Shown: piece after piece, positions 1 through 9,663 of the stretch
Numbering within the stretch: the stretch's first letter is position 1
Layout of the letters: each line of letters begins with the position of its first letter
Source of the DNA: Azospirillum oleiclasticum
Lineage (GTDB): Bacteria; Pseudomonadota; Alphaproteobacteria; Azospirillales; Azospirillaceae
DNA length: 64,000 nt
Assembly (NCBI RefSeq): GCF_013423485.1
Contig: NZ_JABFFR010000023.1
Location: forward strand, 1-64,000
Direction of reading: 5' to 3'
Position numbers and translations under genes: made by a program
The notes under the pieces: generated by a model
Seen by the model: only the letters and a program-made list of their open reading frames with translations
Databases searched by the model: none
Told to the model about the DNA's origin: nothing

Positions 1-468
1 CGTGCCCGAGCGCGACACGATGCCGATCTTGCCTCGCTTGTGGATGTGGCCCGGCATGATGCCGATCTTGCACTCGTCCGGCGTGATGATGCCGGGGCAG
101 TTCGGCCCGATCAGCCGCGTGCCCGACGACCCCAGCGCGCGCTTCACCCGCACCATGTCGAGCACCGGGATGCCCTCGGTGATGCACACCACCAGCGGGA
201 TCTCGGCGTCGATGGCTTCCAGGATCGCGTCCGCCGCAAACGGCGGCGGCACGTAGATCACGCTGGCGTTGGCGCCGGTCTTGGCGACGGCGTCCGCCAC
301 CGTGTCGAAGATGGGGAGGTCGAGATGCGTGCTGCCGCCCTTGCCGGGGGTTACGCCGCCGACCATCCGGGTGCCGTAGGCGATCGCCTGCTCGGAGTGG
401 AAGGTGCCCTGCGCGCCGGTGAAGCCCTGGCAGATGACCTTGGTTTCGGAATTGATCAGGACGGACAT
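1..468 (-). CDS. sucD: Succinyl-CoA ligase alpha subunit, partial (C-terminus outside window)
   Basis: This is the first 156 codons of the ADP/GDP-forming succinyl-CoA synthetase alpha subunit, which carries the CoA-binding Rossmann fold and the phosphohistidine; the His itself lies beyond the window edge. The N-terminus reads [20 protein letters not shown] and continues with a canonical CoA-binding region (GGVTPGKGG) and the [11 protein letters not shown] motif. The start ATG overlaps the sucC stop codon (TGATG), so the two subunits are translationally coupled. The gene is the distal visible member of the oxalate operon. Family assignment is secure. Whether this is the organism's only sucCD pair or an extra copy dedicated to CoA balance in oxalate metabolism cannot be told from the window. 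Confidence 0.93.
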   Translation of the reverse strand, partial: MSVLINSETKVICQGFTGAQGTFHSEQAIAYGTRMVGGVTPGKGGSTHLDLPIFDTVADAVAKTGANASVIYVPPPFAADAILEAIDAEIPLVVCITEGIPVLDMVRVKRALGSSGTRLIGPNCPGIITPDECKIGIMPGHIHKRGKIGIVSRSGT

Positions 469-1667
469 CAGGCGGCCTCCTTCACCACGGCGCGGGTGAT
501 CTTCTGCGCGGCGTCGGCCAGATTGTCGGCCGACAGGATGGGAAGGCCGGATTCGGCCAGGATCTTCTTGCCAAGCGCCACGTTGGTGCCCTCCAGCCGG
601 ACCACCAGCGGCACGTGCAGGGACACCTCGCGCGCGGCGGCGACGACGCCCTCGGCGATCACGTCGCAGCGCATGATGCCGCCGAAGATGTTGACCAGGA
701 TGCCCTCGACGTTCGGATCGGACAGGATCAGCTTGAAGGCCGCGGTCACCCGCTCCTTCGTCGCACCGCCGCCGACATCCAGGAAGTTGGCCGGCTCGCC
801 GCCATACAGCTTGATGATGTCCATCGTCGCCATGGCGAGGCCCGCCCCGTTCACCATGCAGCCGATGTTGCCGTCCAGCTTCACGTAGTTCAGGTCGTGC
901 CTGGCGGCTTCCGTCTCCGCCGGGTCCTCCTCGGACTCGTCGCGGAGTGCGGCGACCTCCTTGTGGCGGAACAGTGCGTTGTCGTCGAAAGCCATCTTGG
1001 CATCGAGCGCGATCACATCGCCGGCCCCGGTGACGATCAGCGGGTTGATCTCGACGATCGAGCAGTCCAGCTCGACGAAGGCCTTGTAGGCGGCGGTGAT
1101 GAACTTCGCCGCGGCGCCGATCTGCTTGCCCTCCAGCTTCAGGCCGAAGGCGATCTTGCGGGTGTGGTAGCCCTGCACGCCGGTGATCGGGTCGATGGCG
1201 ACCTTGATGATCTTCTCGGGCGTGTTGTGGGCGACCTCCTCGATCTCCATGCCGCCTTCGGTGGAGGCGATGATGGTGACCCGGCCGGTCGCGCGGTCGA
1301 TGAGCAGGCCCAGGTACAGTTCGCGCTTGATGTCCGCACCTTCCTCGATGTAGACGCGCTTGACCTCCTTGCCCGCCGGCCCCGTCTGCTTGGTGACCAG
1401 AACATGGCCCAGCATCTGGGCGGCGTTGGCGGCCACATCCTCCACCGACTTGACGACGCGGACGCCGCCCTTGCCCTCGGGGTTGTCCTTGAAGCGCCCG
1501 GCGCCGCGGCCGCCAGCGTGGATCTGCGACTTCACGACCCACACCGGGCCGCCCAGCTCGCGCGCCACCGTCTCCGCCTCGTCCGCCGTGTGGGCGACGC
1601 CGCCGCGGGGCACCGCGACGCCGTAGGTCTTGAGCAGGGCTTTTGCCTGATACTCGTGGATGTTCAT
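468..1667 (-). CDS. sucC: Succinyl-CoA ligase beta subunit
   Basis: This 399-residue ATP-grasp subunit binds nucleotide and succinate and pairs with SucD to interconvert succinyl-CoA and succinate plus nucleoside triphosphate. It starts [12 protein letters not shown], the usual SucC N-terminus. It keeps the [10 protein letters not shown] nucleotide loop, the EINPL metal-site motif and the [16 protein letters not shown] signature that separates SucC from malate-CoA ligase MtkA. The ATG at 1667 is preferred over a start 11 codons upstream because it has a strong Shine-Dalgarno (GGGAGGG) and matches the family start. A 144-bp gap containing a GC-rich hairpin separates it from the acyl-CoA ligase gene upstream on the same strand. 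I infer that it serves the oxalate operon. Confidence 0.95.
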   Translation of the reverse strand: MNIHEYQAKALLKTYGVAVPRGGVAHTADEAETVARELGGPVWVVKSQIHAGGRGAGRFKDNPEGKGGVRVVKSVEDVAANAAQMLGHVLVTKQTGPAGKEVKRVYIEEGADIKRELYLGLLIDRATGRVTIIASTEGGMEIEEVAHNTPEKIIKVAIDPITGVQGYHTRKIAFGLKLEGKQIGAAAKFITAAYKAFVELDCSIVEINPLIVTGAGDVIALDAKMAFDDNALFRHKEVAALRDESEEDPAETEAARHDLNYVKLDGNIGCMVNGAGLAMATMDIIKLYGGEPANFLDVGGGATKERVTAAFKLILSDPNVEGILVNIFGGIMRCDVIAEGVVAAAREVSLHVPLVVRLEGTNVALGKKILAESGLPILSADNLADAAQKITRAVVKEAA

Positions 1668-1757
1668 GGGTTTTGTGTCCCTCCCTTGGGACTTTCGCAT
1701 GTTGGGGTGGGGGCCGGCGCGACGGCTTCAGCATCCGTCGGCGGCGTTTCCGCAATC

Positions 1758-1800
1758 GGCCCCCTCCCATCCTCCCCCATCCGGCGACGGGGGAGGGGCC
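1758..1800. repeat. GC-rich intergenic hairpin repeat
   Basis: The left arm GGCCCCCTCCC (1758-1768) and right arm GGGGGAGGGGCC (1789-1800) can form a long stem in the gap between the acyl-CoA ligase gene and sucC. Similar CCCCTCCC/GGGGAGGGG hairpins occur near 56218-56241 and 56305-56335, so this looks like a dispersed intergenic element. On the minus-strand transcript it has no T-run behind it, so it may stabilise or attenuate the mRNA rather than terminate it. Confidence 0.55.
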
Positions 1801-1811
1801 TTGGGTGAGGG

Positions 1812-3965
1812 TTACAGAAGACCGGCCGCGCGGGCCCACTTGTACTTGGCGCCGAGCACCGCGACCGGGGTCTCGGTGTTGTAGGGGTAGGCGACGACAC
1901 CGTTCTGGTAGAGGAAGTCGGAGGCCTCCTCGACCTGCACGTCACCGGCGAGCGAGGCGACGACCGGCTTGTGGATGCCCTTCGCCTTCATCTCGTTGAC
2001 CACCTCGATGACCTTGTTCGCGAAGACCATCGGCGGGGTGATGATGGTGTGCCAATAGCCGAGGATCAGGGCGTGGATGCGCTCGTCCTCGAGCCCCAGC
2101 CGGATGGTGTTCTGGTAGGTGACGGGCGGCTCGCCGCCGGTGATGTCCACCGGGTTGCCGGCGGCGCCGAAGGGCGGGATGAACTTGCGGAAGGCGGCGT
2201 CGAGGTCCGCCGGCATCGCCATCAGCGACAGGCCGTTGTCGGCGCAGGCGTCTGACAGCAGCACGCCGGAGCCGCCCGCACCCGTGATGATGACGACGTT
2301 CTCGCCCTTGGGCGTCGGCAGGACCGGAATGCCGCGGGCGAACTGCAGCAGATCCTGCAGGCTGCGGGCGCGCACGACGCCGCTCTGCTTCAGGACGTCC
2401 TCGTAGATCTTGTCGTTGCCGGCGAGCGCCCCGGTGTGGGAGCTGGCGGCCCGCGCGCCCAGCGAGGTGCGGCCGGCCTTCAGCACCACGACGGGCTTCT
2501 TCTGCGACACCCGCTTGGCGGCCTCGGCGAAGGCGCGGCCGTCCTTCAGATCCTCGCAATGGATGGCGATGACCTGGGTGTTGTCGTCATGCTCGAAGAA
2601 GGTGAGCAGATCGTCCTCGTCGATGTCCGACTTGTTGCCGAGACCGACGATGGCCGACACGCCCATCTTGGTGGAGCGGCTGAAGCCGATGATCGCCATG
2701 CCGATGCCGCCGGACTGCGACGACAGGGCGGCCTTGCCCTTCACGTCGAACGGCGTGCAGAAGGTGGCGCAGAGGTTCTTCGGCGTGTAGTAGAAGCCGT
2801 AGATGTTCGGCCCCATCAGGCGGATGTCGTACTTCCGCGCGATGGCGACCAGCTCCTCCTGGCCCTCGACGTTGCCGGTCTCGGCGAAGCCGGACGGGAT
2901 CAGCACCGCACCGGGGATGCCCTTCTCGCCGACCTCGGTCAGCGCACCGGCCACGAACTTCGCCGGGATGGCGAAGACCGCCACGTCCACGGTGCCGGGC
3001 ACGTCCTTGACGCTCTTGTAGGCCTTGTAGCCCAGGATCTCGTCGGCCTTCGGGTGGATCGGGTAGATGCCGCCCTTGTAGCCGCCGTTGATCAGGTTCT
3101 TCATCACCGAGTTGCCGATCTTGCCGTCCTCGGCCGAGGCGCCGATCACGGCGACGGCATCGGGCTGCATGATGCGGTTCATCTTGGCGAGGATCTGCTC
3201 CTCGTTCGGGCGGTAGCGCGCGGTCTTCGCCTCGAAGTCCAGCACCACGCGCACGTCGGCGGCGGTGGCGCCGTCCTCGCGGGCGAAGACCGGGTTCAGG
3301 TCGAGCTCGACGATCTCCGGCACGTCGTTGACGAGGCGGGAGACGTTGACGATCACGTTGGCGAGCGCGTCACGGTCCACCGGCTTGCCGCCGCGCACGC
3401 CCTTCAGCATCTCGGCCGCCTGGATGCCGTCCAGCATGGACAGCGCGACCTCCTTGGTGACCGGGGCCAGGCGGAAGGTGATGTCCTTCAGCACCTCCAC
3501 CAGCACGCCGCCGAGCCCGAAGGCGACCAGCTTGCCGAAGCTGGGGTCGGTGATCGAGCCGACGATGACCTCGGTGCCGCCCTTCAGCATCTGCTGGACC
3601 TGCACGCCGATCAGCTCCGCCGAGGCGTCGTAGGCCTTGGCGCGGGTCATGATCGTGTCGAAGCCGGCCTTCACGTCCTCGGCCGTGGTGACGCCGACGA
3701 TGACGCCGCCGGCCTCGGTCTTGTGCAGGATCTGCGGCGACACGATCTTGAGCACGACCGGGAAGCCCATGCCCTGGGCCAGCTTCACGGCCTCGTCGGC
3801 GGTCTTGGCCAGCCCTTCCTGCGGGACCGGGATTTCATACAGGTCGCAGAGCTGCTTGGCTTCCGGGGCGGTCAGGGAGCTGCGGCCCTCGGCCTTCGCC
3901 GTGTCGAGAAGCTGGCGGACAACGTCCTGCGGGCTCTGGTTCGGTTCCGCGTATGCAACGCTCAT
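1812..3965 (-). CDS. NDP-forming acyl-CoA ligase, probable oxalate/acyl-CoA synthetase
   Basis: This 717-residue fused ADP-forming acyl-CoA synthetase has an N-terminal ATP-grasp (beta) half, about residues 1-245, then a CoA-binding domain (about 265-360, AVIGAS motif) and succinyl-CoA-ligase-like domains to the C-terminus. The phosphohistidine is His510 in SSHTGALAG. Enzymes of this class convert an acid plus ATP and CoA to acyl-CoA, ADP and phosphate. The position between frc and sucC suggests it activates oxalate, priming the cycle run by Frc and Oxc, or salvages another acid; the substrate is inferred. I chose the ATG at 3965 because GAGGGA lies six bases before it. A second ATG two codons upstream directly abuts that Shine-Dalgarno sequence. 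The reverse order, CoA domain first, is also common in this family. Confidence 0.85.
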   Translation of the reverse strand: MSVAYAEPNQSPQDVVRQLLDTAKAEGRSSLTAPEAKQLCDLYEIPVPQEGLAKTADEAVKLAQGMGFPVVLKIVSPQILHKTEAGGVIVGVTTAEDVKAGFDTIMTRAKAYDASAELIGVQVQQMLKGGTEVIVGSITDPSFGKLVAFGLGGVLVEVLKDITFRLAPVTKEVALSMLDGIQAAEMLKGVRGGKPVDRDALANVIVNVSRLVNDVPEIVELDLNPVFAREDGATAADVRVVLDFEAKTARYRPNEEQILAKMNRIMQPDAVAVIGASAEDGKIGNSVMKNLINGGYKGGIYPIHPKADEILGYKAYKSVKDVPGTVDVAVFAIPAKFVAGALTEVGEKGIPGAVLIPSGFAETGNVEGQEELVAIARKYDIRLMGPNIYGFYYTPKNLCATFCTPFDVKGKAALSSQSGGIGMAIIGFSRSTKMGVSAIVGLGNKSDIDEDDLLTFFEHDDNTQVIAIHCEDLKDGRAFAEAAKRVSQKKPVVVLKAGRTSLGARAASSHTGALAGNDKIYEDVLKQSGVVRARSLQDLLQFARGIPVLPTPKGENVVIITGAGGSGVLLSDACADNGLSLMAMPADLDAAFRKFIPPFGAAGNPVDITGGEPPVTYQNTIRLGLEDERIHALILGYWHTIITPPMVFANKVIEVVNEMKAKGIHKPVVASLAGDVQVEEASDFLYQNGVVAYPYNTETPVAVLGAKYKWARAAGLL

Positions 3966-4120
3966 GGTCATTCCCTCGCCTTCTGATGGGCCGCCGTTGG
4001 CTTGCGGACGGCGCGTTACGGGGCGTCCGGCGGACGCGTCGGCGTCCCGGTGATGTGGAAATCGGGGTGATCGCGGGCGGCGGCCGGGGGTGGATCGACC
4101 GGCCGCCGCTCGTCAGTGCG

Positions 4121-5401
4121 TTATTCGGCTGCGGCCAGCCGCGGCTGCTCCTTGCCGAGCGCACCGGTGCCGCGGATCTCGGCGATCTGGTCCGGCGAGA
4201 ACTTCAGCACCTGGGCCAGGATCTCCTCGGTGTGCTCACCCAGCAGCGGCGAGCGGGTCACCTCGGTCGGGCTGTCCGACAGCTTGATCGGGTTGCCGAC
4301 CGACAGGTACTTGCCGCGGGTGGGGTGGTCCACCTCGACCACCGTGCCGGTGGCGCGCAACGACGGCTCCTCGGCGATCTCCTTCATCGACAGGATGGGA
4401 CCGCAGGGGATGTCGTACTTGTTGAGGATGTCCATCGCCTCGAACTTGGTCTTGGTCTTCGTCCATTCCTCGATGGTGGCGAAGATCGACATCAGGCGCG
4501 GCAGGCGGGCGACCGGGGTGGCGTAGTCGGGATCGGTGACCCACTCCGGCTTGCCGATCACCTCGCAGATCTTGGCCCACACCGGCGCCTGGGTGATGAA
4601 GTAGATGTAGGCGTTGGGATCGGTCTCCCAGCCCTTGCACTTCAGGATCCAGCCCGGCTGGCCGCCGCCCGACGCGTTGCCGGCGCGCGGCACCGCCTCG
4701 CCGAACTCGCCGTTCGGGTATTGCGGGTATTCCTTCAGGGGCCCGTGGGCCAGGCGCTGCTGGTCGCGCAGCTTGACCCGGCACAGGTTCAGCACGCCGT
4801 CCTGCATGGCCGCCAGCACCTTCTGGCCGCGGCCGGTGCTGTTGCGCTGGTAGAGCGCCGTGACGATGCCGAGCGCCAGATGCAGGCCGGTGCCGCTGTC
4901 GCCGATCTGGGCGCCGGTGACCAGCGGCGGGCCGTCGTCGAAGCCGGTGGTGGAGGCCGCACCGCCCGCGCACTGGGCGACGTTCTCATAGACCTTGCAG
5001 TCCTCGTAGGGGCCGGGGCCGAAGCCCTTCACCGAGGCGACCACCATCCGCGGGTTCAGCGACTGGATGCGCTCCCAGGTCAGCCCCATGCGGTCGAGCA
5101 CGCCGGGGGCGAAGTTCTCCACCAGCACGTCGCAGATCTTCACCAGCTCTTCCAGAACCTCCTTGCCCTTGGGGTTCTTGGTGTCGATGGTGATGGACCG
5201 CTTGTTGTGGTTCAGCATGGTGAAATAGAGGCTGTCCGCGTCGGGGACGTCGCGGAGCTGGCCGCGCGTGATGTCGCCCTCGCCGGGGCGCTCCACCTTG
5301 ATCACGTCGGCGCCGAACCAGGCCAGGAGCTGCGTGCAGGTCGGACCCGACTGCACATGGGTGAAATCCAGAATTCGCACGCCTTCGAGTGCCTTGCCCA
5401 T
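4121..5401 (-). CDS. frc: Formyl-CoA:oxalate CoA-transferase
   Basis: This 426-residue class III CoA-transferase moves CoA from formyl-CoA to oxalate, giving oxalyl-CoA and formate. The alignment remembered for Oxalobacter Frc is near collinear. [10 protein letters not shown] contains the conserved Gln17, VTGAQIGD supplies the catalytic Asp168, and the glycine-rich loop [11 protein letters not shown] lies near residue 250. GWETDPNAY and IPCGPILSM are also conserved. The start ATG at 5401 follows GGGAGGATTGG, a good ribosome site. It lies 92 bp downstream of oxc on the same strand and the two enzymes form one cycle. The Ser in the glycine loop, where Oxalobacter has Gly, is a small departure of unknown consequence. 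Confidence 0.96.
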   Translation of the reverse strand: MGKALEGVRILDFTHVQSGPTCTQLLAWFGADVIKVERPGEGDITRGQLRDVPDADSLYFTMLNHNKRSITIDTKNPKGKEVLEELVKICDVLVENFAPGVLDRMGLTWERIQSLNPRMVVASVKGFGPGPYEDCKVYENVAQCAGGAASTTGFDDGPPLVTGAQIGDSGTGLHLALGIVTALYQRNSTGRGQKVLAAMQDGVLNLCRVKLRDQQRLAHGPLKEYPQYPNGEFGEAVPRAGNASGGGQPGWILKCKGWETDPNAYIYFITQAPVWAKICEVIGKPEWVTDPDYATPVARLPRLMSIFATIEEWTKTKTKFEAMDILNKYDIPCGPILSMKEIAEEPSLRATGTVVEVDHPTRGKYLSVGNPIKLSDSPTEVTRSPLLGEHTEEILAQVLKFSPDQIAEIRGTGALGKEQPRLAAAE

Positions 5402-5493
5402 CCAATCCTCCCAGGGGCTCGCGTGGGGGGTGTCCCCGTGTGTCTCGGGTAGCGGCGGCCCGCGTCCAGCGGCGGGCCGCCCGGTGTCGGTCG

Positions 5494-7254
5494 TCAGGCC
5501 GCCGGCTTCTTGCGGACGGCGCTGGTCGGGTTGAGGCTGCCGATGTTGCCGCTCTCGGTGCCGGCGGCGGGGTCGATGACGGCGTTGATCAGGGTCGGCT
5601 TGCCGCTGTCCATGGCCTCGCTGACCGCGCGGTACAGCTCGTCGGGCGAGGTGACGTGCATGCCGACGCCGCCGAAGGCTTCCATCATCTTGTCGTAACG
5701 GGCACCCGGCACGAAGACCATGGGCGAGGCGTCCTCGCCGCCGGTCGGGTTGACGTCGGTGCCGCGGTAGATGCCGTTGTTGTTGAAGATCACGATGGTG
5801 ACCGGCAGCCGGTAGCGGCAGATGGTCTCCACCTCCATGCCGGAGAAGCCGAAGGCGCTGTCGCCCTCCACCGCCAGCACGGGCAGGCCGGTCTCGACCG
5901 CCGCGGCGACCGCATAGCCCATTCCGATGCCCATCACGCCCCAGGTGCCGACGTCCAGCCGCTTGCGCGGCTTGTGCATGTCGATGATGCCGCGGGCGAG
6001 GTCGAGCGTGTTGGCGCCCTCGTTCACCAGGATGGCGTCGGGCCGTTCCTGCACCACGCGGCGGAGCGCGCCGAGTGCGCCGTGGAAGTTCATCGGCACC
6101 GCGTTGCTCATCAGCTTCGGCGCCATCTTGGCGACGTTGCCGTCGCGCTTGGCGGCGATGCCGGCCGTCCAGTCCTGCGGCGGCGGCGTCCAGCCCTTGT
6201 CGATGCCGGCCAGCAGGGCGGCGATGCAGGAGCCGATGTCGCCGACCACGGGGGCGACGATCTCGACGTTGCTGTCCATCTCCTTCGGCTCGATGTCGAT
6301 CTGGATGAACTTCTTGCTGCCGGGCTCGCCCCAGCTCTTGCCCTTGCCGTGCGACAGCAGCCAGTTCAGCCGCGCGCCGACCAGCAGCACCACGTCCGAC
6401 TCCTTCAGCACGTGGGAGCGCGCGGCCCCCGCCGACTGCGGGTGGGTGTCGGGCAGCAGGCCCTTGGCCATGCTCATCTGCAGGAAGGGCAGGCCGCTCT
6501 TCTCGATGAAGGCCTTGATCTCGTCGTCGGCCTGGGCGTAGGCGGCCCCCTTGCCAAGGATGACCAGCGGGCGCTTGGCGCCCTTCAGCACGTCCAGCGC
6601 GCGGGCCACCGCCGACGGGGCGGGGAGCTGCGCCGGGGCCGGGTCGATGACCTCGACCAGCGAGCGCTTGCCCTCGGCCGCGTCCATCACCTGCGAGAAC
6701 AGCTTGGCGGGCAGGTCGAGATAGACGCCCCCCGGCCGGCCGGAGACCGCGGCGCGGATGGCGCGCGCGATGCCGATGCCGATGTCGCAGGCGTGCAGCA
6801 CGCGGAAGGCGGCCTTGCAGAGCGGCTTGGCGATGGCGAGCTGGTCCATCTCCTCGTAGTCGCCCTGCTGGAGATCGACGATCTCCCGCTCCGACGAGCC
6901 GGAGATGAGGATCATCGGGAAGCAGTTGGTGGTGGCGTTGGCCAGCGCCGTCAGGCCGTTGAGGAACCCCGGCGCCGACACGGTGATGGCGACGCCCGGC
7001 TTCCTGGTGAGGAAACCGGCGATGGCGGCGGCGTTGCCGGCGTTCTGCTCGTGCCGGAAGGAGATGACCCGCATGCCCTCGGCCTGCGCCATGCGCAGCA
7101 GGTCCGAGATGGGAATGCCGGGCACGGCGTAGAGGTTGCTGATGCCGTTCAGCTTCAGCGCGTCGATGACGAGCTGGAAGCCGTCGGTGAGCGCCGGTTC
7201 CTCCGCCTCGGCTGCGGCGGGCGCCTGATTCTTGAGCATTGTCGCGGCTGACAT
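5494..7254 (-). CDS. oxc: Oxalyl-CoA decarboxylase
   Basis: This 586-residue thiamine-diphosphate enzyme decarboxylates oxalyl-CoA to formyl-CoA and CO2. The ThDP-activating Glu is Glu69 in the [11 protein letters not shown] motif. The ThDP/Mg motif begins [11 protein letters not shown] and ends NNNGIYRG, the latter including the Tyr typical of Oxc. The [10 protein letters not shown] segment carries the Tyr-Glu pair that lines the Oxc active site. The start has a strong GGGGAGGAG ribosome site. It is the first enzyme gene after gntR (44-bp gap), followed by frc. The N-terminal 20 residues are Ala/Glu-rich and longer than in Oxalobacter, with no sign of a secretion signal. The protein is cytoplasmic. 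Confidence 0.96.
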   Translation of the reverse strand: MSAATMLKNQAPAAAEAEEPALTDGFQLVIDALKLNGISNLYAVPGIPISDLLRMAQAEGMRVISFRHEQNAGNAAAIAGFLTRKPGVAITVSAPGFLNGLTALANATTNCFPMILISGSSEREIVDLQQGDYEEMDQLAIAKPLCKAAFRVLHACDIGIGIARAIRAAVSGRPGGVYLDLPAKLFSQVMDAAEGKRSLVEVIDPAPAQLPAPSAVARALDVLKGAKRPLVILGKGAAYAQADDEIKAFIEKSGLPFLQMSMAKGLLPDTHPQSAGAARSHVLKESDVVLLVGARLNWLLSHGKGKSWGEPGSKKFIQIDIEPKEMDSNVEIVAPVVGDIGSCIAALLAGIDKGWTPPPQDWTAGIAAKRDGNVAKMAPKLMSNAVPMNFHGALGALRRVVQERPDAILVNEGANTLDLARGIIDMHKPRKRLDVGTWGVMGIGMGYAVAAAVETGLPVLAVEGDSAFGFSGMEVETICRYRLPVTIVIFNNNGIYRGTDVNPTGGEDASPMVFVPGARYDKMMEAFGGVGMHVTSPDELYRAVSEAMDSGKPTLINAVIDPAAGTESGNIGSLNPTSAVRKKPAA

Positions 7255-7298
7255 AAGGGAAACTCCTCCCCGGGGGTTTCTTTTGGGGTTCGAATCGG

Positions 7299-7988
7299 TC
7301 AGTCGAGAAAATCGCAGTGTTTTTCGACGTAATGCGCGAGACCGAGCGTGTGGTTGCGCATGCTGCGCTCGGCCAGATCCGGATCGCGCTGCTGGAAGGC
7401 CCGGATGATCTCACCGTGTTCGTGGATGGACTGGTCCGCGCGATCGCCGGTCTGCATCGTGGCGCGCCGGATGGCGCGCATGTGGATGAAGAAGCGGTCG
7501 GTGATCTCGCTGATCAGCGCGCAGCCCGACGCCTGGACGACCTTCTGGTGGAAGCTGACGTTGGCGTCGGAATATTCGGGAATGTGCGCCGTCAGCTCGT
7601 CTGCCTTGAAGCTGGCGAAGGTGTCGATGATCGCCTGGAGCTCCTCGTCCGACGCCCGCTCCACCACCAGCCGCGCCGCCATGCCTTCCAGCGCTGCGCA
7701 GACCATGATCATCTCGATGATCTCGGTCTTGGTCTTGCGCACCACCAGAACGCCGCGCCGCGGCTGGGAGCGGATGAAACCCTCCTGCTCCAGCAGCGCC
7801 ATGGCCTCGCGGACGGGGGTGCGGCTGACGCCCAGCGCCTCGCAGAGCTGGCGTTCGTCGAGACGGATCTCCTCGGTGTGGCCGTAGATGTCCATCTGCG
7901 TGATGGCGTGGCGCAACGCCTGATAGGCCTTGGCCTTGAAGCTCATGCCCTGGTCCAGGCGCTGGACCTCGAAGCTCAGACGATTCAT
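7299..7988 (-). CDS. GntR family (FCD) transcriptional regulator of the oxalate operon
   Basis: This 229-residue regulator has an N-terminal winged helix-turn-helix (about residues 18-85, with [22 protein letters not shown]) and a C-terminal all-helical FCD ligand domain (about 95-220). FCD domains usually bind small carboxylates through His residues and a metal, so oxalate, formyl-CoA or glyoxylate is a plausible effector, by inference. The ATG at 7988 is chosen because the domain begins there; the upstream in-frame extension is low-complexity. The gene leads the operon, and its upstream region holds a TGATACCGTATACCA element (8077-8091) related to a stronger palindrome in front of panE. That pattern suggests autoregulation and co-control of both units. 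Confidence 0.88.
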   Translation of the reverse strand: MNRLSFEVQRLDQGMSFKAKAYQALRHAITQMDIYGHTEEIRLDERQLCEALGVSRTPVREAMALLEQEGFIRSQPRRGVLVVRKTKTEIIEMIMVCAALEGMAARLVVERASDEELQAIIDTFASFKADELTAHIPEYSDANVSFHQKVVQASGCALISEITDRFFIHMRAIRRATMQTGDRADQSIHEHGEIIRAFQQRDPDLAERSMRNHTLGLAHYVEKHCDFLD

Positions 7989-8076
7989 GGCGTTCCCGAC
8001 CCTGCAAGACGACCCGTGGGATATCCCGTGAGGGCCGTCGTTTGCGCGTCCGGCTTGTGGCGCCGGATTGGATGAC

Positions 8077-8091
8077 TGATACCGTATACCA
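8077..8091. promoter_or_regulatory. Candidate GntR operator upstream of gntR
   Basis: TGATACCGTATACCA lies 89 bp upstream of the gntR start. Read on the minus strand it begins with the 8-mer TGGTATAC that also begins the 17-bp palindrome at 9366-9382. FCD-type GntR proteins typically bind short TA-rich palindromes of this kind. Binding by the adjacent regulator is inferred. Confidence 0.5.
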
Positions 8092-8237
8092 GATGCCAAA
8101 TGCCCGCAAGCGCTTTTGTGCGATCAACGAATTGATTGGTGAAAACGCATTTCCGAGTATTGCGCAGTCAAAGCCATACGCCGCCGGCAGTCACCCGCCG
8201 GCGGACTAGGGAAGTGGCATGTAATAATCGGCAGCGA

Positions 8238-8265
8238 CGCCGCTCTCCCATGCGGGAGAGCGGCG
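8238..8265 (-). terminator. Hairpin terminator after panE
   Basis: A perfect 12-bp stem, CGCCGCTCTCCC paired with GGGAGAGCGGCG around a 4-base ATGC loop, lies five bases beyond the panE stop codon on the minus strand. It is followed by an AT-richer stretch but no long T-run. It probably ends panE transcription before the gntR promoter. Confidence 0.7.
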
Positions 8266-8270
8266 GGGTG

Positions 8271-9278
8271 TCACGCCGCGGCGGGAACCGCGACCGGCAG
8301 ACGGCTGTAAAGGCCGGCGACCTCGGCGCGCAGGCGGGTCAAGCCGAGCACCACATCGATGGTGGGGGTGGGCAGGCCGACCATGCGGCCCATCTCCTGC
8401 ACGACCGACAGCAGCGCGTCGATCTCCATCGGCCGGCCGCGCTCCAGATCCTGGAGCATCGAGGTCTTGTGGGCGCCGACCGCACCGGCACCGTTGATGC
8501 GCCGCTCCACATCGACGCGGAAGCCGACGCCGAGACGGTCGCCGATGGCCTTGGCCTCCAGCATCATCGCCTTGGCCACCGCGCGCACCTCCGGATCGCC
8601 GCAGATCACGTCGAGCGTGGCGTGGGTCAGCGCGCTGATCGGGTTGAAGCACAGGTTGCCCCACAGCTTCAGCCAGATCTCGTCGCGGATCTTCTCAAGG
8701 ACGGGCGCGCGCAGGCCGCCGGCCTCCATCATGCGCGACAGCGCGGTCACCCGCGGGGACAGACTGCCGTCCGGCTCGCCCAGCGGGAACTTGTCGCCGT
8801 AGACATGCTGGATCACGCCGGGCTCCACCACCTCGGTGGCGGGGTAGACGACGCAGCCGATGGCGCGCTCCGGCCCCAGCCCGCGCCATTGCACGGCACC
8901 GGGGTCGATGGTCTCCAGTGTGCGGCCTTCGACCTCGCCGCCATGCTTGTGGAAGTACCAGTAGGGGATGCCGTTGACGGCGGTGACCACCGCGGTGTCC
9001 GGACCCAGCAGCGGGCGCATGGACTCCACCGCACCCGGCACCGAATGCGCCTTCAGCGCGATGATCACGTAATCCTGCGGACCGAGTTCGGCCGGGTTGT
9101 CGGTGCAGCGGGGGCGCACGACCTGCCGATCCTCGCCGGCGATCAGCGTCACCCCGTTCTCGCGCATCGCCGCCAGATGCGCCCCGCGCGCGATCAGGCT
9201 GACGTCGGCCCCCGCCTGATGCAGGCGGATGCCCATGTAGCCACCGATGGCCCCAGACCCGAAGATGCAGATTTTCAT
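8271..9278 (-). CDS. 2-dehydropantoate 2-reductase family protein (PanE-like)
   Basis: This 335-residue NAD(P)-dependent reductase is of the ketopantoate reductase family. It has an N-terminal Rossmann fold with MKICIFGSGAIGGYMG (dinucleotide loop, residues 7-12), Lys76 in IIALKAH, and a C-terminal helical domain whose KLWGNLCFNPISAL segment carries the family's catalytic Lys and substrate Asn. It is cytoplasmic. Its place beside the oxalate operon and the shared upstream palindrome suggest a 2-oxo acid substrate linked to that pathway, such as a glyoxylate-derived compound, rather than housekeeping pantothenate synthesis. That is inference. The protein ends in an Ala/Pro tail. Confidence 0.8.
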   Translation of the reverse strand: MKICIFGSGAIGGYMGIRLHQAGADVSLIARGAHLAAMRENGVTLIAGEDRQVVRPRCTDNPAELGPQDYVIIALKAHSVPGAVESMRPLLGPDTAVVTAVNGIPYWYFHKHGGEVEGRTLETIDPGAVQWRGLGPERAIGCVVYPATEVVEPGVIQHVYGDKFPLGEPDGSLSPRVTALSRMMEAGGLRAPVLEKIRDEIWLKLWGNLCFNPISALTHATLDVICGDPEVRAVAKAMMLEAKAIGDRLGVGFRVDVERRINGAGAVGAHKTSMLQDLERGRPMEIDALLSVVQEMGRMVGLPTPTIDVVLGLTRLRAEVAGLYSRLPVAVPAAA

Positions 9279-9663
9279 CGTTTCCCCCCGTTTCCGTACC
9301 GCCGGGCCGGAAGGGCCGCGACGCGCATGGCCCGCGCCGATACCGGCTGGCGATGATGATTAGTCTGGTATACCATATACCAAGCTGTCAACGGCCAATC
9401 GGGGGCAACTCTTTCCGCCATGTGGAAGGACCCGGCAGAATTTATGCTCAATCAAATAATGGTCCATAGGGTTAAGGTGTTATCTTCTGGACGCCGGAGA
9501 AAAAATTAAGTTACTTTATGGAATTTTTAGTATTCCGTGTCAATTTCTTTGCGAGCAAGTGTCGACCTTAAAATAGTTTGACGAATAGGTGTCTAAATTT
9601 GCATCAATGAATATGGCCTGCTCGGCTAGAAACAGTTCCAGAAAGTATGAAATGAGGTATTTA
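9279..9663. other. AT-rich intergenic region upstream of panE
   Basis: No gene is supported here. The first 100 bp contain the panE promoter region and the palindrome at 9366-9382. From about 9430 to 9660 base composition drops sharply into AT-rich runs, very different from the GC-rich surroundings. It then abuts the insertion sequence at 9664. Composition suggests acquired or degenerate DNA. Confidence 0.6.
9366..9382. promoter_or_regulatory. Candidate GntR operator upstream of panE
   Basis: TGGTATACCATATACCA has perfect 7-bp arms (TGGTATA/TATACCA) around a 3-base centre, and its first ten bases are themselves a perfect palindrome. It lies 88 bp upstream of the panE start and resembles the element in front of gntR. 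This is the best candidate binding site for the GntR regulator at 7299-7988. Confidence 0.6.

Noticed and set aside
468-1667. Malate-CoA ligase beta subunit (MtkA) instead of SucC
   Set aside because: The [16 protein letters not shown] signature is that of SucC, and no serine-cycle genes are adjacent.
615-1808. Long plus-strand frame opposite sucC
   Set aside because: Antisense shadow rich in His/Asp/Val caused by high GC; the minus strand is unmistakably SucC.
4121-7414. A 1097-codon open frame on the minus strand covering oxc and frc
   Set aside because: Only its last 426 codons are Frc. The rest is an Arg/Gly/His-rich shadow of oxc in another frame.
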